Below, in pieces: positions 1 through 9,672 of a stretch of 64,000 nucleotides of DNA. Location of the stretch: positions 1 through 64,000 of the forward strand of contig JBIPOE010000002.1 in the NCBI GenBank assembly GCA_044379485.1, in the 5' to 3' direction. Below the pieces are notes generated by a model, which saw nothing but the letters and a program-made list of their open reading frames with translations, was not told the DNA's origin and searched no databases. This DNA comes from CAMDMI01 sp044379485 (lineage in GTDB: Bacteria; Bacteroidota; Bacteroidia; Cytophagales; Flexibacteraceae). Both the position numbers and the translations under genes were made by a program. Every line of letters begins with the position of its first letter. Position 1 is the stretch's first letter.

Positions 1-3000
1 CATTCTACCATTCAAAGCAGAAGTAAAACCAGTTCCAGTTACCACTTTGGAGCCTGTAGAAGCGGTTATGTTCCCTCCTCCGGCAGATATTGTGGGAACA
101 AGAATATTAAATGTTGAGCTATCCGGTATATTGATAGGGGTTCCTCCTCCAATTCCTTGCAATGTCAACAATGAATTGCTGGTGATGCTTTGAACGGATC
201 CGATAAATCCACCTTCGGTTGTGTAAAGAAGTGATCCACGGTTCAATTGTCCGGTGAAATTACTGCCATTTGTTCCCGTTATTGAAAAACCAGATTGAAT
301 TAACCTCCCCGTACCTGCCGCGGTAAGTGTGGGTTGGTTAAAGCTGTAATTTCCTACAATATTGAGAATGGCATTATTTCGTATAGTCAACTGCTTTGCA
401 GAATGAAAAATATTTTTCACGTTTACAGAATCTCCGCTTTGCAATATCGGATTACCAATTCCTCCCCCATCGATTATAACGTTATGGCCGATATCATCAG
501 GCCAGTTACCTGCTCCTGATGGGAAAACATTCCAATTACCAGCCTGTTTCCAATTGTTGTTTCCACCGCCGCCAGTCCATGAAAAGGTTGGGTCATCAGG
601 TAATACACCACCAGTTTGACCAAGAATAAAGGTTTGAACCCCAGGCATTGTTGTAATGGAATTTCGTCGGATTTGGGTATTTGTCGGAACACCACCAGGT
701 CCAACAAGGTCAGCCGCTAATTTAATCCAGAAAGAACCATTCCAACGAAAGAAAGAATATTTTGAATCATCTATGGTAGCATTAAAGTCGTTGCTCAATA
801 GAGCTTCTGTCCAAATAGCAGATGTAGGGAATCCCCCGGTTCCGCGTACTTGATATATAAAGTTTGATCTCCGGTTGGAAGGAACATTTGGCACATTGGT
901 TCCATTTGTAATACCGCCACCAGTATGGTTGAGTATTCCAATTTCAATTGAACCGCCAGAAACCGCTGCCGATGGAATAATGGTAACAGGACGATAAGCC
1001 TGAATTAAGCGGAAAGTTGAACCTGCAGGAACAGCAACAAGAGCACCTGGCGCCTTAAGGGTAATTTGGGTGCCCAAAACATATGAGGCAATCTCTCCTA
1101 CAACCGTTCCGTCTGATAATGTTAAATTATATCCTACTAAAATTTGATCGTCAAAGTTGGTTCCGGTTCCGTTTATTGTAGTGGCTCCTAAGATTGCCGC
1201 ATTTAAAGTTCCGTTTGCATTTCCGCTGAGAACATCATAGGGTGTTGAAGCTGTCGGCAATGGCCCGATTGGAAATGTAAGATTGGTTCCTGCAGGAATA
1301 ATTCCCGTAGGCTCAAAAACAAATCTTGAACCTGTTCCCAGCATAATAAAGCGAAGTCGACCTATATTTGCTGGCAAAGTGGAAGTAGGGGTAACCACAG
1401 CACTTTCAAGTTTAAACACTTCACCATCAGCAATTTCAACGCCACCTGTAGTAAATGGACCTCCCCACGTGTATGCGTTTAAACGCACAGAACTTCCGAT
1501 TCGTACTTGAATTGCCCTGTTCCATTCTCTGTTAAAGTTAATGGTTCCAAAGGCTTTGGTTGTATCAAAGTAAAGTGTTCCCAAAGAAGTTGTTGCGCCA
1601 GCTGCACCAATGGTTAAAGTTCCTGCAGGGTCTCCCAGAAGCTCACCTGTTCCAGTTACTGTTCCATTTAAAGCGAGGGTTGAAGCTGCCGCAGGGAAAA
1701 TCAGTTTTTGGCCTGCAGAGTTGTTAAATATACCAGATACCGCTCCTGAAGCACCGGATCCATAGTTTTTGGTCGCTGCTCCAGTCAGTGTAAGATTTGC
1801 ATACGTAGTTGAACGAACCGTTTGAGAACCAGATATACCGGAATAAGTTACTGTGATGCCTCCTGGTGTAAATGTACCTGAAGTTGAAGTCCAACCTCCG
1901 CCTGTAAAAGTTAAGGACCCAGACCCTGAAAGACTTACCGTACTTGTTCCATTCAATATGCCATCAATCACAACTGCAGATGAATTGAAGGTAAGTCCTC
2001 CTGCTCCATGGGTTACATTGCCATTTGCATTAAAGGCACCTGTTCCGGCAATGGTTAATCCTCCGGTTGAAGTATAATCTCCGTTTACTGTAAGTGTGCT
2101 ATTTCCGGTTATGTTTAATAAAGCCGTTCCGGAAATGTTTCCGGGAATGGTGAGATTAAATGCACAATCGGTTGGAGCACCTATGGCAAGATCATTGCCA
2201 ATGGTAGTACCAACACTTATAGTTTTTGTTCCTCCTGTAGCTGTTCCTAAATTATAATAGGCGGCTGCCCGCGTAGTTTGGGCCAAACCAGAAATATATC
2301 GGACAGTTGTTCCGATAGTACTTACATTAAAGTTTGTTACAGATGGACCTGCACCAGCAAAATTTACATTCAAAACGGAGGCCGTAGAATCATTGCTGAA
2401 TGTTCCTGCTCCTGTAAGTGAAGTGTTTACTGTGAGGTTAATTTTATTGCTTAGAGTTCCAGCAACTGAAACCGCAATCATGGTTATAGCGCCTGCTCCT
2501 TGAATGGACCGGGTGCCGCCTATTGTGGTTCCACCAGAGGGGAAAGTTAAAGCTGCATTTGATCGTACAAATCCGGTTCCTGTAAAAGCAAGTGTACCTG
2601 TGCTGGAATTAAAATTTCCTCCTGTTTTGTTGATATTTCCGGAGAAAGTAAGAGCCGCTGTTCCAAAGTTTATCGTTCCATTGGTTTGAGCAAAGTGGTT
2701 GAATGAACAGGCATTGTTTCCAATAGCAACCGTACCATTTCCCGTATAACTAAATTGGTTATTAACCGTTAAGGCATTGGCTAAATTTTTTGTATTGCCG
2801 TTTTGAATAGTAAGATTGTAGTAGCCAGTAGCTCCATAGCCCTGAATGGTTTGAACCGCATTTATATTGTAAACAAAAGTACTTGTTTCACCATTAAATG
2901 TGCCGGAGTGGGTATTGTTTCCAGTAAAAGTTAAAGTACCGCTGCCTCCATTTATCGTTCCGGCTCCAGTCAAAGTTGTCCCATTAAAATTAAATCCATT

Positions 3001-4038
3001 CAAATCCAATGTTCCTGCCGAAACGTTGACAGTAGAGGCTATAACGTTTCCAGAAAAGGTTGCAGTTCCTGCTCCCGATTTTGTAAATGTGGTCACAGTT
3101 CCAGATAGGACCTGTTGGGCAGAAGCAGAATTATAAACAACCGCATTTCCTCCACTGGTTATGGACCCGGATGAAATAGTGGTAGGACAATTGAATGTTA
3201 AAGAAAAACCGTTTTGATTAATATTGGAGGAAGATGTAAAATCTGTGTTGACAGTCACAGCCGCCATCAGTCTTTTAGTTCCAGCACCGGAAAAAGTAAG
3301 GTTATTGTAGGTTGTGCCCCGAACATCCTGACCAGCAGCTGAATTGTAAACATAATTTATCGGGCTGCCTGTATTTGTACCAGAATGCGTATTATTTCCT
3401 GAAAGGGTTACAGAACCACCGCCAAAATTTATGGAACCAGCTCCAGACAAGTTAGTTCCGGATAGATCAAATGTTGAAAGGCCAAGAACACCGGCACTTA
3501 CAGAAACGGCACCTGATGCAACAACGCTTCCTGCTAAGGTTGCGGTTCCCGCTCCAGACTTAGTAAAAGCACTATAGGTTCCTCCTTTTACTGATTGGGC
3601 ACCATTTCCATTGTACACAAATGTGCCTCCGGAAATAGTGAGCGTTGAAACGGTGACATCACCACTAATATTCAATGTTCCATTGGTTTGGATGAATGAA
3701 CCTGTTCCAGTTAGGCTTCCTGTGATTGTGAGGGTCTGATTTCCTAATGTTAAGGTTCCAGGTGCGTTTACAGTAACGGCTGTAAGGCTTGTATTGGTGA
3801 AATTGGCATTCACAACCGGAGTTCCCAGATTGATGATTGCCTGGTCGTTTTGACTGGCATTTTGATTGGGATAAGTGCTGGTACTTGGCCCAACTTTTGT
3901 CCAGTTGGTGGAGGTATTCCAATTGGTGTTGGTGGCACCCGTCCAGGTGAATGTTGTTTGTGCATACAATATTGCATGCCACAAAAACAAAGGGAGGGCA
4001 ATGAAAATCCCTCTTCTAAAAAGTCGAAGTGAAAACAT
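1..4038 (-). CDS. Giant secreted beta-strand-repeat (autotransporter-repeat-like) protein, 5' part
   Basis: The minus-strand frame starting at the ATG at 4038-4036 is open for 1,346 codons to base 1, where it leaves the window; every triplet was checked and none is a stop. Residues 1-27 form a signal peptide (basic MFSLRLFRR, then a hydrophobic core ending LYAQ). The rest is Gly/Thr/Asn/Ser-rich and built of degenerate units such as FTKSGAGTAT, GNNTHSGT and GTINFG, like autotransporter-associated beta-strand repeats that fold as a beta-helix. A roughly 145-residue unit recurs in tandem around 2880-3600. A W-rich entry motif (WTGATNTNWNTSTNW) at residue 28 onward recurs near residue 1150 (WTGGGGNNNW). 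Inference: a cell-surface or secreted adhesin-like filament, probably exported by T9SS; its C-terminal sorting domain would lie outside the window. No enzymatic motif is seen. Confidence 0.88.
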   Translation of the reverse strand, partial: MFSLRLFRRGIFIALPLFLWHAILYAQTTFTWTGATNTNWNTSTNWTKVGPSTSTYPNQNASQNDQAIINLGTPVVNANFTNTSLTAVTVNAPGTLTLGNQTLTITGSLTGTGSFIQTNGTLNISGDVTVSTLTISGGTFVYNGNGAQSVKGGTYSAFTKSGAGTATLAGSVVASGAVSVSAGVLGLSTFDLSGTNLSGAGSINFGGGSVTLSGNNTHSGTNTGSPINYVYNSAAGQDVRGTTYNNLTFSGAGTKRLMAAVTVNTDFTSSSNINQNGFSLTFNCPTTISSGSITSGGNAVVYNSASAQQVLSGTVTTFTKSGAGTATFSGNVIASTVNVSAGTLDLNGFNFNGTTLTGAGTINGGSGTLTFTGNNTHSGTFNGETSTFVYNINAVQTIQGYGATGYYNLTIQNGNTKNLANALTVNNQFSYTGNGTVAIGNNACSFNHFAQTNGTINFGTAALTFSGNINKTGGNFNSSTGTLAFTGTGFVRSNAALTFPSGGTTIGGTRSIQGAGAITMIAVSVAGTLSNKINLTVNTSLTGAGTFSNDSTASVLNVNFAGAGPSVTNFNVSTIGTTVRYISGLAQTTRAAAYYNLGTATGGTKTISVGTTIGNDLAIGAPTDCAFNLTIPGNISGTALLNITGNSTLTVNGDYTSTGGLTIAGTGAFNANGNVTHGAGGLTFNSSAVVIDGILNGTSTVSLSGSGSLTFTGGGWTSTSGTFTPGGITVTYSGISGSQTVRSTTYANLTLTGAATKNYGSGASGAVSGIFNNSAGQKLIFPAAASTLALNGTVTGTGELLGDPAGTLTIGAAGATTSLGTLYFDTTKAFGTINFNREWNRAIQVRIGSSVRLNAYTWGGPFTTGGVEIADGEVFKLESAVVTPTSTLPANIGRLRFIMLGTGSRFVFEPTGIIPAGTNLTFPIGPLPTASTPYDVLSGNANGTLNAAILGATTINGTGTNFDDQILVGYNLTLSDGTVVGEIASYVLGTQITLKAPGALVAVPAGSTFRLIQAYRPVTIIPSAAVSGGSIEIGILNHTGGGITNGTNVPNVPSNRRSNFIYQVRGTGGFPTSAIWTEALLSNDFNATIDDSKYSFFRWNGSFWIKLAADLVGPGGVPTNTQIRRNSITTMPGVQTFILGQTGGVLPDDPTFSWTGGGGNNNWKQAGNWNVFPSGAGNWPDDIGHNVIIDGGGIGNPILQSGDSVNVKNIFHSAKQLTIRNNAILNIVGNYSFNQPTLTAAGTGRLIQSGFSITGTNGSNFTGQLNRGSLLYTTEGGFIGSVQSITSNSLLTLQGIGGGTPINIPDSSTFNILVPTISAGGGNITASTGSKVVTGTGFTSALNGRM

Positions 4039-4537
4039 AAGTATTAAAAATTTGAATTGATGAAAAGATGAAAATGCAAAGTGTAAATTATTGGAAAAAT
4101 GAAATTATTTAGTGCAAAATTACAATTAATTTTAAAAAAACAAATTTTTCCTCTTTATAAATAGATTTTTTCAAGTATAAATAGGAATAAAAAAGGCTTT
4201 ACAGACTTCTGGGCCTTGTTTTTAGAAAGTCAAAAATGTTTGAAATAAATTTTGAATTGTCTAAATAAACGACAGTTCAGATACTCGTGTAAGGTTTGTT
4301 ATTAAAAATTTCAAATGCAGTTTAAGCCTAAAACATGAATTTATTGCACAAAACTTAATTGACCGCCCTTTGCCAAATTTTCAATAAAATTTATACCTTC
4401 TGAAAACCAAGTTGACAAGGTAAAAACTTCCTTACCTTTTTTGAAATTCAACTTTTAACTCGGGATTTTTGCGTTATGACTTCGGAATACTTGCCCTGGA
4501 GCAAACGAAGATTTCCTAATGTATATTCAGGGATTAT
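4039..4537. other. Intergenic region, about 500 bp, AT-rich
   Basis: This stretch separates the giant repeat gene from the DUF6261 pseudogene. It has no open frame of note. It should hold the promoter of the minus-strand repeat gene, but I found no convincing TAnnTTTG box on that strand, so none is claimed. A- and T-tracts lie just upstream of the start codon (4100-4150). Confidence 0.5.
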
Positions 4538-5291
4538 TTAAACGGGTAGATTTTCCTCGCTAATAATCCTGCTGGTAATAACCCGATTGTATTTAGCTAT
4601 AAGGGAATTAATTTCTCTAATCAGGCTGGACAAAACTGAACCACCATTTACCACATAAAGCGATTTGATAGAAATGGTTAGGTCTTCGTAAATATCAATA
4701 TCATCCCCCTTTTTTTCAGTAAAAGTCCCTTCTGGATTTTGGCCGGTTTGTTTGTTTCGCTCCAAATAAACTTCATTGAAAGAAAGGTTTGCCATTTTAA
4801 GTTCCGTTGCCCATTCCACAAAATTTACAATTTTAATTGCGTCTTTTAAAGGCCCTTCTGTGTCAAAATCGTTTTAAAGGTGGGCAAGTGTATAGGTTTC
4901 CGTAATAAAATTTTGGGCAGCAATGTTTTCCCCAAATTTGGTTATGGCATCCAAAACTATATGGCTGGCCGCTACAACGTCTTCTCTGTAGTGAATCGCA
5001 AGACTTTCCACATACATTTTAATGCCTGAAATGGCTTTGTCTCTCCGCTGGTCAAGTTTTTCTAATTTGGGACTTAAAGGACTTCCAGTTTCTTGTTGAT
5101 AAATTTCGCTGAGCCCGGATTGAATTACATTCAGTTTTTTCAATTTTGAATCGAAGCCCAGTTTTTGCGGATTAAAAGGAAGAACAGATTTTGTTTAGTT
5201 CTTCGAAAAAGTCAAGTAACTCACTGTTGGAAAGGCGGGCCAGAGAAATGCTATTGATTATTTGATATTGATTGGAAAAATTGAGTTTCAA
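4538..5291 (-). pseudogene. DUF6261-family protein, broken
   Basis: Three pieces in order give one protein of about 250 residues, the usual length for DUF6261, a Bacteroidota family of unknown function. The N-terminal piece (from about 5291; ISLARLSNSELLDFFEELNK) is in one frame and meets a stop near 5182; the frame must shift there to join the next piece, which reads ...LPFNPQKLGFDSKLKKLNVI. That piece runs to an in-frame TAA at 4874-4876 (AHL-stop-NDFDTEG), after which the same frame continues for 110 codons to 4538 (FVEWATELKMANLSF..., IREINSLIAKYNRVITSR). So at least one frameshift and one nonsense change are present. The probable initiator is TTG at 5291; no ATG is available. Family assignment is from memory of the N- and C-terminal patterns. 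Confidence 0.75.
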
Positions 5292-5363
5292 ATAAACTCA
5301 GGACCAGGCAATCAAAATAAAAAAACTTTGTCTTTTCGTTAAATGCAGTTCATAATCATTAAT

Positions 5364-6473
5364 TTAAGAATTTATTTCTTGTTCATAATTTTCTATTTTG
5401 AATTTCAAAGTTTCCAGTTTCTCATGTAAAGCCAAAGCAACGCCTTTATCCATCATATTCGGATTTTCCTTCTGACTAACTTCAATTTTGGCCAATGCCA
5501 ATTCATTTTCATTTTTCAAAAAGGCGATGGCTGCTTCTGTTGCCAGAATCTGTGATTTAGGAATAATGGCTGAAGGTTTAAACAGGTTCCAATACTTTTC
5601 GGCTTCCTGTAAATAGGTTTTTCCATATGCATAAAAGAAAGCAACATCCACCCAAACAGAGTTCCGCATGCCCTCTGGAATCTGGTCTGCTTCATTTATG
5701 TATTGAAGCAAATGTTCTTCGGCTTTTTCTATGTTGCCAAGATCAAATGCAACCTGGTGCAAATAGTTGAGGATATATACACCAAATGGCTCATTGAGCC
5801 TTTCTGCCAATTTTCTGGATTCCAACAAATCAGCCATATTCAAACGTTTGGGACGAATTCCACTTGTGCTAGCCATCATAACTTTTAGCATCAAAAATTC
5901 AAATCTGGCCTTTTCACCTCCACCAAGTAAGCGTATCGTTCTGGCCCCGTCGGTATAAAATCCACCCATGTGAAAAGGCAAAGCAGTTACAATAAAAATG
6001 ACAAAAGAAAGAAAAGCAACAACCTGAAAAAGCAAGGTTACAGTTTCAATAACAACCATGTTGGACGATTCAACACTGGAGAAAAACAGGTAAAATGACC
6101 AGGCTAGTACAGTCAAAATTAGGCTTGCAACAGGTCCTCCCAACACAAAAGTAGAGAATCTCCTAACCAGATTTTGAGTTCCAGTGGGCAGACAAATCAC
6201 CATTCCTCCAGCGGTATTCACATTTGTATTCCATTTAAACTTCCAGGTTTCCTGCTCTTTTTCCCACATAAACGGCCCAATAACATACATTCTAAAATCA
6301 AAACCGACCCAAATGCCCGCAAAAGCGTGCCCTGCTTCATGTACCCCAACCACAAATAAAAAATTGGGAATAAAAAGAATTGCCTGAAGGACAACACTAA
6401 GCTTCGAATATCCCTTTGCCGTGGAAATGCCCAGTTTGCCCGCAAAGTATCCAGCCACCAAACACAACAACAT
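5364..6473 (-). CDS. M50-type membrane metallopeptidase with C-terminal helical repeats
   Basis: A 369-residue protein. The zinc motif HEAGH lies at residues 45-49 inside a hydrophobic segment, and the second motif MGGFYTDGAR (Asp175 as likely third zinc ligand) follows two more hydrophobic segments (about 108-130 and 145-165). This is the site-2-protease/M50 arrangement, which cuts within or near the membrane. Residues after about 200 are soluble and look like TPR-type helical repeats. The start is uncertain: upstream of the ATG the frame stays open for about 20 codons and encodes a basic stretch (KKQNRTKK) fitting the cytosolic flank of the first membrane helix, but contains no ATG, GTG or TTG. 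Substrate unknown. It is divergent from the GH16 gene. Confidence 0.8.
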   Translation of the reverse strand: MLLCLVAGYFAGKLGISTAKGYSKLSVVLQAILFIPNFLFVVGVHEAGHAFAGIWVGFDFRMYVIGPFMWEKEQETWKFKWNTNVNTAGGMVICLPTGTQNLVRRFSTFVLGGPVASLILTVLAWSFYLFFSSVESSNMVVIETVTLLFQVVAFLSFVIFIVTALPFHMGGFYTDGARTIRLLGGGEKARFEFLMLKVMMASTSGIRPKRLNMADLLESRKLAERLNEPFGVYILNYLHQVAFDLGNIEKAEEHLLQYINEADQIPEGMRNSVWVDVAFFYAYGKTYLQEAEKYWNLFKPSAIIPKSQILATEAAIAFLKNENELALAKIEVSQKENPNMMDKGVALALHEKLETLKFKIENYEQEINS

Positions 6474-6824
6474 TATGGCAATAAAGCCTAGTGTCTTCTT
6501 TGTTCTATTTTGCTTTTTATTTATGATAGATAAGGTGATAATTTAATAATTAAACGATGGTATTTGAACCTTTCAGGAAATAGAAAAATTTCTCAACAAT
6601 GCTAAACCAAGGTGAACTCAAAGACTATTCATATTTTATGGATGGTACCTTTTAAAATGGTAAGCGGTCGATTTCCAAGGTTTTTATATTTCGGACTTTG
6701 AAATAGATTATAAATACAAAATTGCACCATTAGGAGTCTTGGAATTGTGTGTCCAAATTCACATATAGATTTGGTTATTTTAATGAAAAAATGTGCTCTT
6801 TGGTCATTGAACCTGTTTAAACTT

Positions 6825-9308
6825 ATGAAGCTGCTGATTTTCAACTCTTTGTTTTTCTTTCAGACAATTTCTTTGTTTGCATTCAATGTCACTTTCAGGG
6901 TTGATATGTTTGGGGTCTCCGGATTTGCGACTCCGGAACTGAATGGCACTTTTAACAACTGGTGTGGAAATTGCACCACCATGGCAGATGCCAATGGGGA
7001 TGGAATATGGGAAACAACGGTTGACATTAGTGCCGGCACATTCGAATACAAATTTTCAGCAGATAATTGGCTAAGTCAGGAAACCCTTACTCCAGGTTCA
7101 AGCTGTACCAACACTGCGTTTGGATTTACAAACCGGACTATAAGCATTTCAGGAAACACAGTTTTACCGGTGGTTTGCTGGAGTTCATGCTCGGCTTGCT
7201 CATATATTCCAGTAACCTTTCAGGTAAATCTGAAAGGAATTTTGGGCTTTACGGCTCCCAATGTAAGTGGCAATTTTAATGATTGGTGTGGCAACTGCAA
7301 CCTGATGACAGACGCCAACGGAGATGGCATCTGGACCACTACCATAAATCTTTTACCCGGAACCTATGAGTATAAATTTTCTTACGACAACTGGGCTGGC
7401 GCTGAAAATTTAACACCAGGTAGTACATGTACAGTTACCAATAGTGGCTTCACAAACAGGGTATTAAATCTGAGTCAATCCATTACGCTACCTCCCGTTT
7501 GTTGGCAAACCTGCAATGCGGCAAGTGGTACACCTGTTATTCCAACAGTTTCAATAACCCAAACAACAGGTTCCAATCCAGGCTGTAAGGAAAGTGCAGT
7601 TGTTTTTACCGCTACGGTTGGAAATGCCTCTTCGACGCCTTATTATCAATGGAAAGTTAACGGGGCTTATGTGGGAAGTAACAGTCCTCTCTTTGAATCC
7701 AATAGTTTGATCAATGGTCAAATCATAACCTGCGAGGTAACCTGCAATTGCAATCAAACCAGTCCTGTGGTTTCCAATTCAATTGTGATTGGGATATTGC
7801 CTTTGGTAAACCCTGCCGTAACTATTTCAAACTCATTCATTGATCCCATTTGCGGTGGTGATCCCATTTCTTTTACCGCAATTCCAACCTTTGGGGGAAG
7901 TAATCCGGTTTATCAATGGAAGGTAAATGGAGTAAATGCCGGTTTGGATTCTAATAAATTAACCATAAATGGATTGAATGCCAATGCTACAATAAGTTGT
8001 ATAATGACCTCAAATGCACCATGTCAGAGTAAACCCTGGAACCTGATCTGGTCTGATGAATTTACTGGAACTGCTTTGGATCTTGCAAAATGGAAACCTG
8101 AAATTGGTGGCGGTGGCTGGGGAAATAATGAGCTTCAATATTATACGAACAGCCCCAATAATGTATCTGTAAGCAATGGTCAACTTAAAATAACAGCCAG
8201 AAATACAGGTACGGGCAATCAGTTATACACTTCCGCCAGATTGATTACTAAAGGACTTTTCTCCACAAAATATGGAAAAGTAATTGGCCGGATGAAAATT
8301 CCAATTGGGCAAGGCTTCTGGCCAGCCTTTTGGATGTTGGGTGCCAATATTGACCAGGTATCATGGCCAAGGTGCGGTGAAATCGACATTATGGAGCATG
8401 TAAATGTTGAGCCAAAAATACATGGCACTTGCCATTGGTATAACAATGGAAGAGCATACTATGGTAAATCTTATGACCTGGATATTAACGCTTTCCACGA
8501 TTATATTGTGGAATGGGATAGTTTAAGCATCCGGTTTTTTGTGGATGGGAATCAATATCACCAGCATTTTATTTCTGCATCTAACGGAAGTCTGGAAGAG
8601 TTTACAAAACCATTTTTTCTGTTGCTCAATGTGGCAGTTGGCGGACAATGGCCTGGTTCTCCCAATGGAACATCTATTTTCCCCGCCTCTATGGATGTAG
8701 ATTATGTAAGAGTTTATCAACACGAAAGCCTTCCAATTGGTCAGGTTTTATCTAATTCAGTTTCATTGACTTTGAGTGGAATTAATCCTGTAACCCCAGA
8801 CAATATAAGTGGCGATACAGCAGTGTGTGCAAATCAAACAGGCTTGGTATATTCTATTTCCTCCCGTCCAAACGAAACCTACACCTGGACTTTGCCTGGA
8901 ACTTCTTCCATCCAATCGGGACAAGGAACAGCCTCTATTTCTGTCAATTGGCATACTAGCCCTGGAAAAATAAAAGTAAAAGCCAGCAATTTTTGTGGGG
9001 TTTCAGAAGAAAGGGAATTACAAGTGGGTATTAAAATCTGCACGTCAGTTTCAGGAAGTCAAAACTTTCCAGATGTCGGTATTTATCCCAATCCGGGCAC
9101 CGGCGTTTTCAACCTTCATTCTGAGAAGATAAAAACTAAACTTAAAACCAGTGTTTACAACATTTTTGGGAAATTAATTTTACCAGAAACGGAGTTGGAG
9201 GGTTCGGGAACTTTTATGCTGAATTTAGAAAAAGAACCAGCTGGTGTGTATCTGGTGAAATTGCAGTCAGAAGGACTAAGTGATATTTTACCTGTTTTGA
9301 AAAAATAA
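6825..9308 (+). CDS. Secreted modular GH16 glucanase with T9SS sorting domain
   Basis: Glycoside hydrolase family 16 (laminarinase/licheninase-like), 827 residues from the ATG at 6825, whose signal peptide is MKLLIFNSLFFFQTISLFA; in-frame ATGs at 6783 and 6747 are alternatives. Order: two tandem carbohydrate-binding-like modules of about 105 residues (20-125 and 127-235; each has NGTFNNWCGNC or NFNDWCGNC and ends in a Cys-rich turn), two Ig-like repeats (about 239-325 and 329-401), GH16 (about 402-639), a PKD-like domain (656-742) and a C-terminal sorting domain (749-827, starting YPNPGTGVF). The GH16 signature GEIDIMEH gives nucleophile Glu519 and acid/base Glu524. It is expected to be exported by T9SS and to hydrolyse beta-1,3 or mixed beta-glucans; exact substrate not deducible. 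The catalytic domain appears to interrupt the second Ig repeat. Confidence 0.9.
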   Translation: MKLLIFNSLFFFQTISLFAFNVTFRVDMFGVSGFATPELNGTFNNWCGNCTTMADANGDGIWETTVDISAGTFEYKFSADNWLSQETLTPGSSCTNTAFGFTNRTISISGNTVLPVVCWSSCSACSYIPVTFQVNLKGILGFTAPNVSGNFNDWCGNCNLMTDANGDGIWTTTINLLPGTYEYKFSYDNWAGAENLTPGSTCTVTNSGFTNRVLNLSQSITLPPVCWQTCNAASGTPVIPTVSITQTTGSNPGCKESAVVFTATVGNASSTPYYQWKVNGAYVGSNSPLFESNSLINGQIITCEVTCNCNQTSPVVSNSIVIGILPLVNPAVTISNSFIDPICGGDPISFTAIPTFGGSNPVYQWKVNGVNAGLDSNKLTINGLNANATISCIMTSNAPCQSKPWNLIWSDEFTGTALDLAKWKPEIGGGGWGNNELQYYTNSPNNVSVSNGQLKITARNTGTGNQLYTSARLITKGLFSTKYGKVIGRMKIPIGQGFWPAFWMLGANIDQVSWPRCGEIDIMEHVNVEPKIHGTCHWYNNGRAYYGKSYDLDINAFHDYIVEWDSLSIRFFVDGNQYHQHFISASNGSLEEFTKPFFLLLNVAVGGQWPGSPNGTSIFPASMDVDYVRVYQHESLPIGQVLSNSVSLTLSGINPVTPDNISGDTAVCANQTGLVYSISSRPNETYTWTLPGTSSIQSGQGTASISVNWHTSPGKIKVKASNFCGVSEERELQVGIKICTSVSGSQNFPDVGIYPNPGTGVFNLHSEKIKTKLKTSVYNIFGKLILPETELEGSGTFMLNLEKEPAGVYLVKLQSEGLSDILPVLKK

Positions 9309-9602
9309 TTATTTCAAAATTGGTTATGGCTGTACACATTACTATACCCGTAATAAAATGGCATTATTTAGCTAATTAATAGTTTTTATCTATTCGGTCT
9401 TGTACATGAACAAGCAATATGGCTTTTAATCCCTTCTCTGAACTTCAATCTAAGCATGTTTTCAGATTGATAGGTTGCAGAATATGTAATCTCGAAAGGA
9501 AGTATTGAGCTATTAACAGCAAGCTGGGCTATTTTTATAAATACATTCTTTTCCATGGTTATTGATTTTAGTATCTATACCATCTAGTATGGAAAAGGTA
9601 AA
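9309..9602. other. Intergenic region between GH16 gene and IS element
   Basis: No recognised gene. It contains one short minus-strand open frame (listed separately) and no clear terminator after the GH16 gene. The IS target duplication starts at its right edge (9603). Confidence 0.5.
9386..9556 (-). CDS. Small open frame, 56 residues, unknown
   Basis: ATG at 9556-9554, stop TAA at 9388-9386. The product begins MEKNVFIKIAQLAVNSS, is neither hydrophobic nor low-complexity, and ends in a basic CSCTRPNR. I do not recognise it. It could be a gene fragment next to the IS or a chance frame in AT-rich DNA. Confidence 0.2.
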   Translation of the reverse strand: MEKNVFIKIAQLAVNSSILPFEITYSATYQSENMLRLKFREGIKSHIACSCTRPNR

Positions 9603-9610
9603 TATGTTTT
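9603..9610. repeat. Target-site duplication, left copy
   Basis: The 8 bases TATGTTTT directly abut the left inverted repeat of the IS element and recur directly after the right inverted repeat (10645-10652). Eight-base duplications are typical of the IS1595 family. Confidence 0.85.
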
Positions 9611-9630
9611 TATGACAGTCCGCAATTCAG
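9611..9630 (+). repeat. IS left terminal inverted repeat
   Basis: TATGACAGTCCG is identical to the reversed right end; the following CAATTCAG matches the right end with one gap and one substitution. Confidence 0.85.
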
Positions 9631-9672
9631 CCTATTCAAAAAAAAGCCTAGATTTGACCAAAAATAAATCAT

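Noticed and set aside
1..4000. Many plus-strand open frames of 60-78 codons over the giant repeat gene
   Set aside because: Pro/Val-rich antisense shadows of the Gly/Thr-rich minus-strand gene, whose frame is uninterrupted.
3665..4001. Minus-strand open frames of 63 and 105 codons at the start of the repeat gene
   Set aside because: They lie in other frames of the same strand and lack the signal-peptide start; the frame from 4038 explains the region.
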